Shown: positions 5,672 to 6,879 of the stretch, one piece after another
How positions within the stretch are numbered: position 1 is the stretch's first letter
Layout: every line of letters begins with the position of its first letter
Source: JAKFWF01 sp031365375
GTDB taxonomy: Bacteria; Pseudomonadota; Alphaproteobacteria; Rhizobiales; Hyphomicrobiaceae
NCBI GenBank assembly: GCA_031365375.1
Contig: JANLXZ010000489.1
Location: 1 to 6,879, forward strand
Reading direction: 5' to 3'
Length of the DNA stretch: 6,879 nucleotides
Notes under the pieces: model-generated
Told to the model about the DNA's origin: nothing
Database searches by the model: none
The model's input: only the letters and a program-made list of their open reading frames with translations
Made by a program: the position numbers and the translations under genes

Positions 5672-6879
5672 GTGAAAGTTTTTACATTGCCCACGATCCA
5701 CGTTTTCGGCTGGCTTACGGGAGCCGCGTTTTTTCTCTACGCGTGGATTTTGCGCGTGGCGCCCAGCATTATGATCGATGAGATGATGCGCGATTTGGCG
5801 ATCGGTGCAGCATTGATCGGCAATCTCTCCGCGTTTTACTTTTATGGCTACGCCGGCATGCAAGTGCCAGTCGGAATTTTGATCGATCGCTTCGGCCCGC
5901 GCCGCCTGATGACATCCGCGGCTTTGGTGTGCGCGGCGGGGTGTGTCGTGTTCGCTCAGAGTACCGGCTTTTGGGGCGTGGCTGCCGGCCGATTCCTGAT
6001 CGGAGCCTCAGCAGCATTCAGCTTTGTCGGGGCGATGAGCGTTGCGGCTCTGTGGTTTCCTGCCAACCGATTTGCGGTGCTTTCGGGTTTCGCGATGATG
6101 ATGGGAATGGCCGGCGGAGTGGCTGGTCAGGCGCCTCTGAGACTGCTCGTCGAGCGCTTCGACTGGCGGGAAGCCACACTGCTTCTAGCTGCAGGCGGTG
6201 TCGTCATATCGCTGGCGGCATGGACCACGGTGCGCGATCGTGAGGGCGGCAGTCGAAGGCCGCGCCGTATGTTCTCCGGATTAGGTCGCGTCACAAGTAA
6301 TCCGCAAACGTGGATTATCGCGATCGCGGGCCTGGGAACGACGGCACCGCTGCTCGGGTTCGCGGGACTGTGGGGTGTTCCTTACTTGGTTTCGGTTTAT
6401 GGCCTCGACCGGGCGGCCGCCGCTTCCGTTACATCCATGATGTTTATCGGGTGGGGCTTGGGCGCTCCCCTGATGGGGTGGTATTCGGATCATATCGGGC
6501 GGCGAAGGGAGCCATTTATTGCCGGTTTGCTTTTGTGCGCGGCTGCGATGACAGTAATTGTCTACGTGCCGGCTTTGCCAATTTCTGTGATGATGGCGTT
6601 GTGCTTTGCCTGTGGGTTCGGCGGGTCATCTCAGATCGTGGGATTTGCCGCGGCGCGCGAGCACAATCCCATCGCGGTGAGCGCGACAACGCTCGGTCTC
6701 GTGAACGGTATGGTCACTGGCGCAGGGGCGCTCTATCAACCGCTGGTCGGCTGGGTTCTCGATGGCGGATGGAAAGGTCAGATGATTGCGGGCGCCCGGG
6801 TCTATGACGCCGAAGCGTATCGCCATGCGCTTGCCATTTTGGTGGTCGGAGTTGTGGTCGGGTTCGTTTGCACTCTGTT
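5672..6879 (+). CDS. MFS transporter, 3' end beyond the window
   Basis: An open frame runs from the HutD-family stop to the window edge without interruption; the visible product is about 402 residues, nearly a full 12-helix major facilitator. The hydrophobic pattern begins at residue 12 (FGWLTGAAFFLYAW). The MFS motif A loop G-ILI-DRFGPRR (residues 68-78) lies between helices 2 and 3, and its second-half echo GWYSDHIGRR (269-278) lies between helices 8 and 9. A hydrophilic Arg-rich stretch near residues 190-200 is the central loop. GTG at 5672 is the most plausible start: it is the only ATG/GTG in frame between the previous stop and the first helix, but it has no good Shine-Dalgarno sequence; TTG at 5687 is an alternative. 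It would be an inner-membrane secondary transporter. The substrate is unknown; linkage to the hydrolase and HutD suggests a shared small metabolite, an inference only. Confidence 0.9.
   Translation, partial: MKVFTLPTIHVFGWLTGAAFFLYAWILRVAPSIMIDEMMRDLAIGAALIGNLSAFYFYGYAGMQVPVGILIDRFGPRRLMTSAALVCAAGCVVFAQSTGFWGVAAGRFLIGASAAFSFVGAMSVAALWFPANRFAVLSGFAMMMGMAGGVAGQAPLRLLVERFDWREATLLLAAGGVVISLAAWTTVRDREGGSRRPRRMFSGLGRVTSNPQTWIIAIAGLGTTAPLLGFAGLWGVPYLVSVYGLDRAAAASVTSMMFIGWGLGAPLMGWYSDHIGRRREPFIAGLLLCAAAMTVIVYVPALPISVMMALCFACGFGGSSQIVGFAAAREHNPIAVSATTLGLVNGMVTGAGALYQPLVGWVLDGGWKGQMIAGARVYDAEAYRHALAILVVGVVVGFVCTL

Noticed and set aside
6310..6807. 165-codon + strand open frame within the transporter region
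   Set aside because: It is out of frame with the clear MFS protein, whose helices and motif A repeats continue through the whole interval; its product is Arg/Gly/Cys-rich noise.

Overview
All genes in this window lie on the + strand. The moderately high GC, the gene families and above all two exact matches to the EcfG (PhyR-NepR-EcfG general stress response) promoter consensus point to an alphaproteobacterium. Gene style and the C-terminal Cys/Trp module of the glycine-rich protein suggest a Bradyrhizobium/Afipia/Rhodopseudomonas-type member of the Rhizobiales (Hyphomicrobiales). The genus is an inference; the class is much safer.

Layout. (1) 1-1676: the end of a branched-chain amino-acid-type (LivFGMHK, HAAT family) ABC importer operon. 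It holds the C-terminus of a LivM-like permease, then LivG and LivF ATPases; livG and livF overlap by ATGA. (2) 1677-1961: an AT-rich gap with no gene, holding weak inverted repeats and, at its right end, an EcfG-type promoter. (3) 1962-2627: a secreted glycine/arginine-rich protein with four 11-residue repeats and a Cys/Trp-rich C-terminal module, followed by a strong 16-bp hairpin. (4) 2717-3277: an NAD(P)H-dependent FMN/quinone reductase of the ChrR/YieF type. (5) 3374-3931: Dps, preceded by a second EcfG-type promoter with the same 16-bp spacer. (6) 3932-4211: a gap with no convincing gene, holding a 10-bp direct repeat. (7) 4212-5608: a YiiX-like permuted papain-fold (NlpC/P60-type) cysteine hydrolase overlapping by ATGA with a HutD/Ves-family bicupin protein. 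(8) 5672 to the window end: an MFS transporter, cut by the window edge.

How they fit together. The middle block (glycine-rich envelope protein, flavin reductase, Dps) reads as a small general-stress island: two of the three genes have their own EcfG promoter and the third encodes a plausible redox-protection enzyme. The liv operon is a separate nutrient-uptake unit. The YiiX-like hydrolase, orphan HutD and MFS genes look like one transcription unit of unknown purpose; no histidine-utilisation genes are visible beside HutD. The best candidates for something under-described are the glycine/arginine-rich secreted protein under stress control and the hydrolase-HutD-MFS cluster. I saw no mobile element, CRISPR array, tRNA or rRNA.
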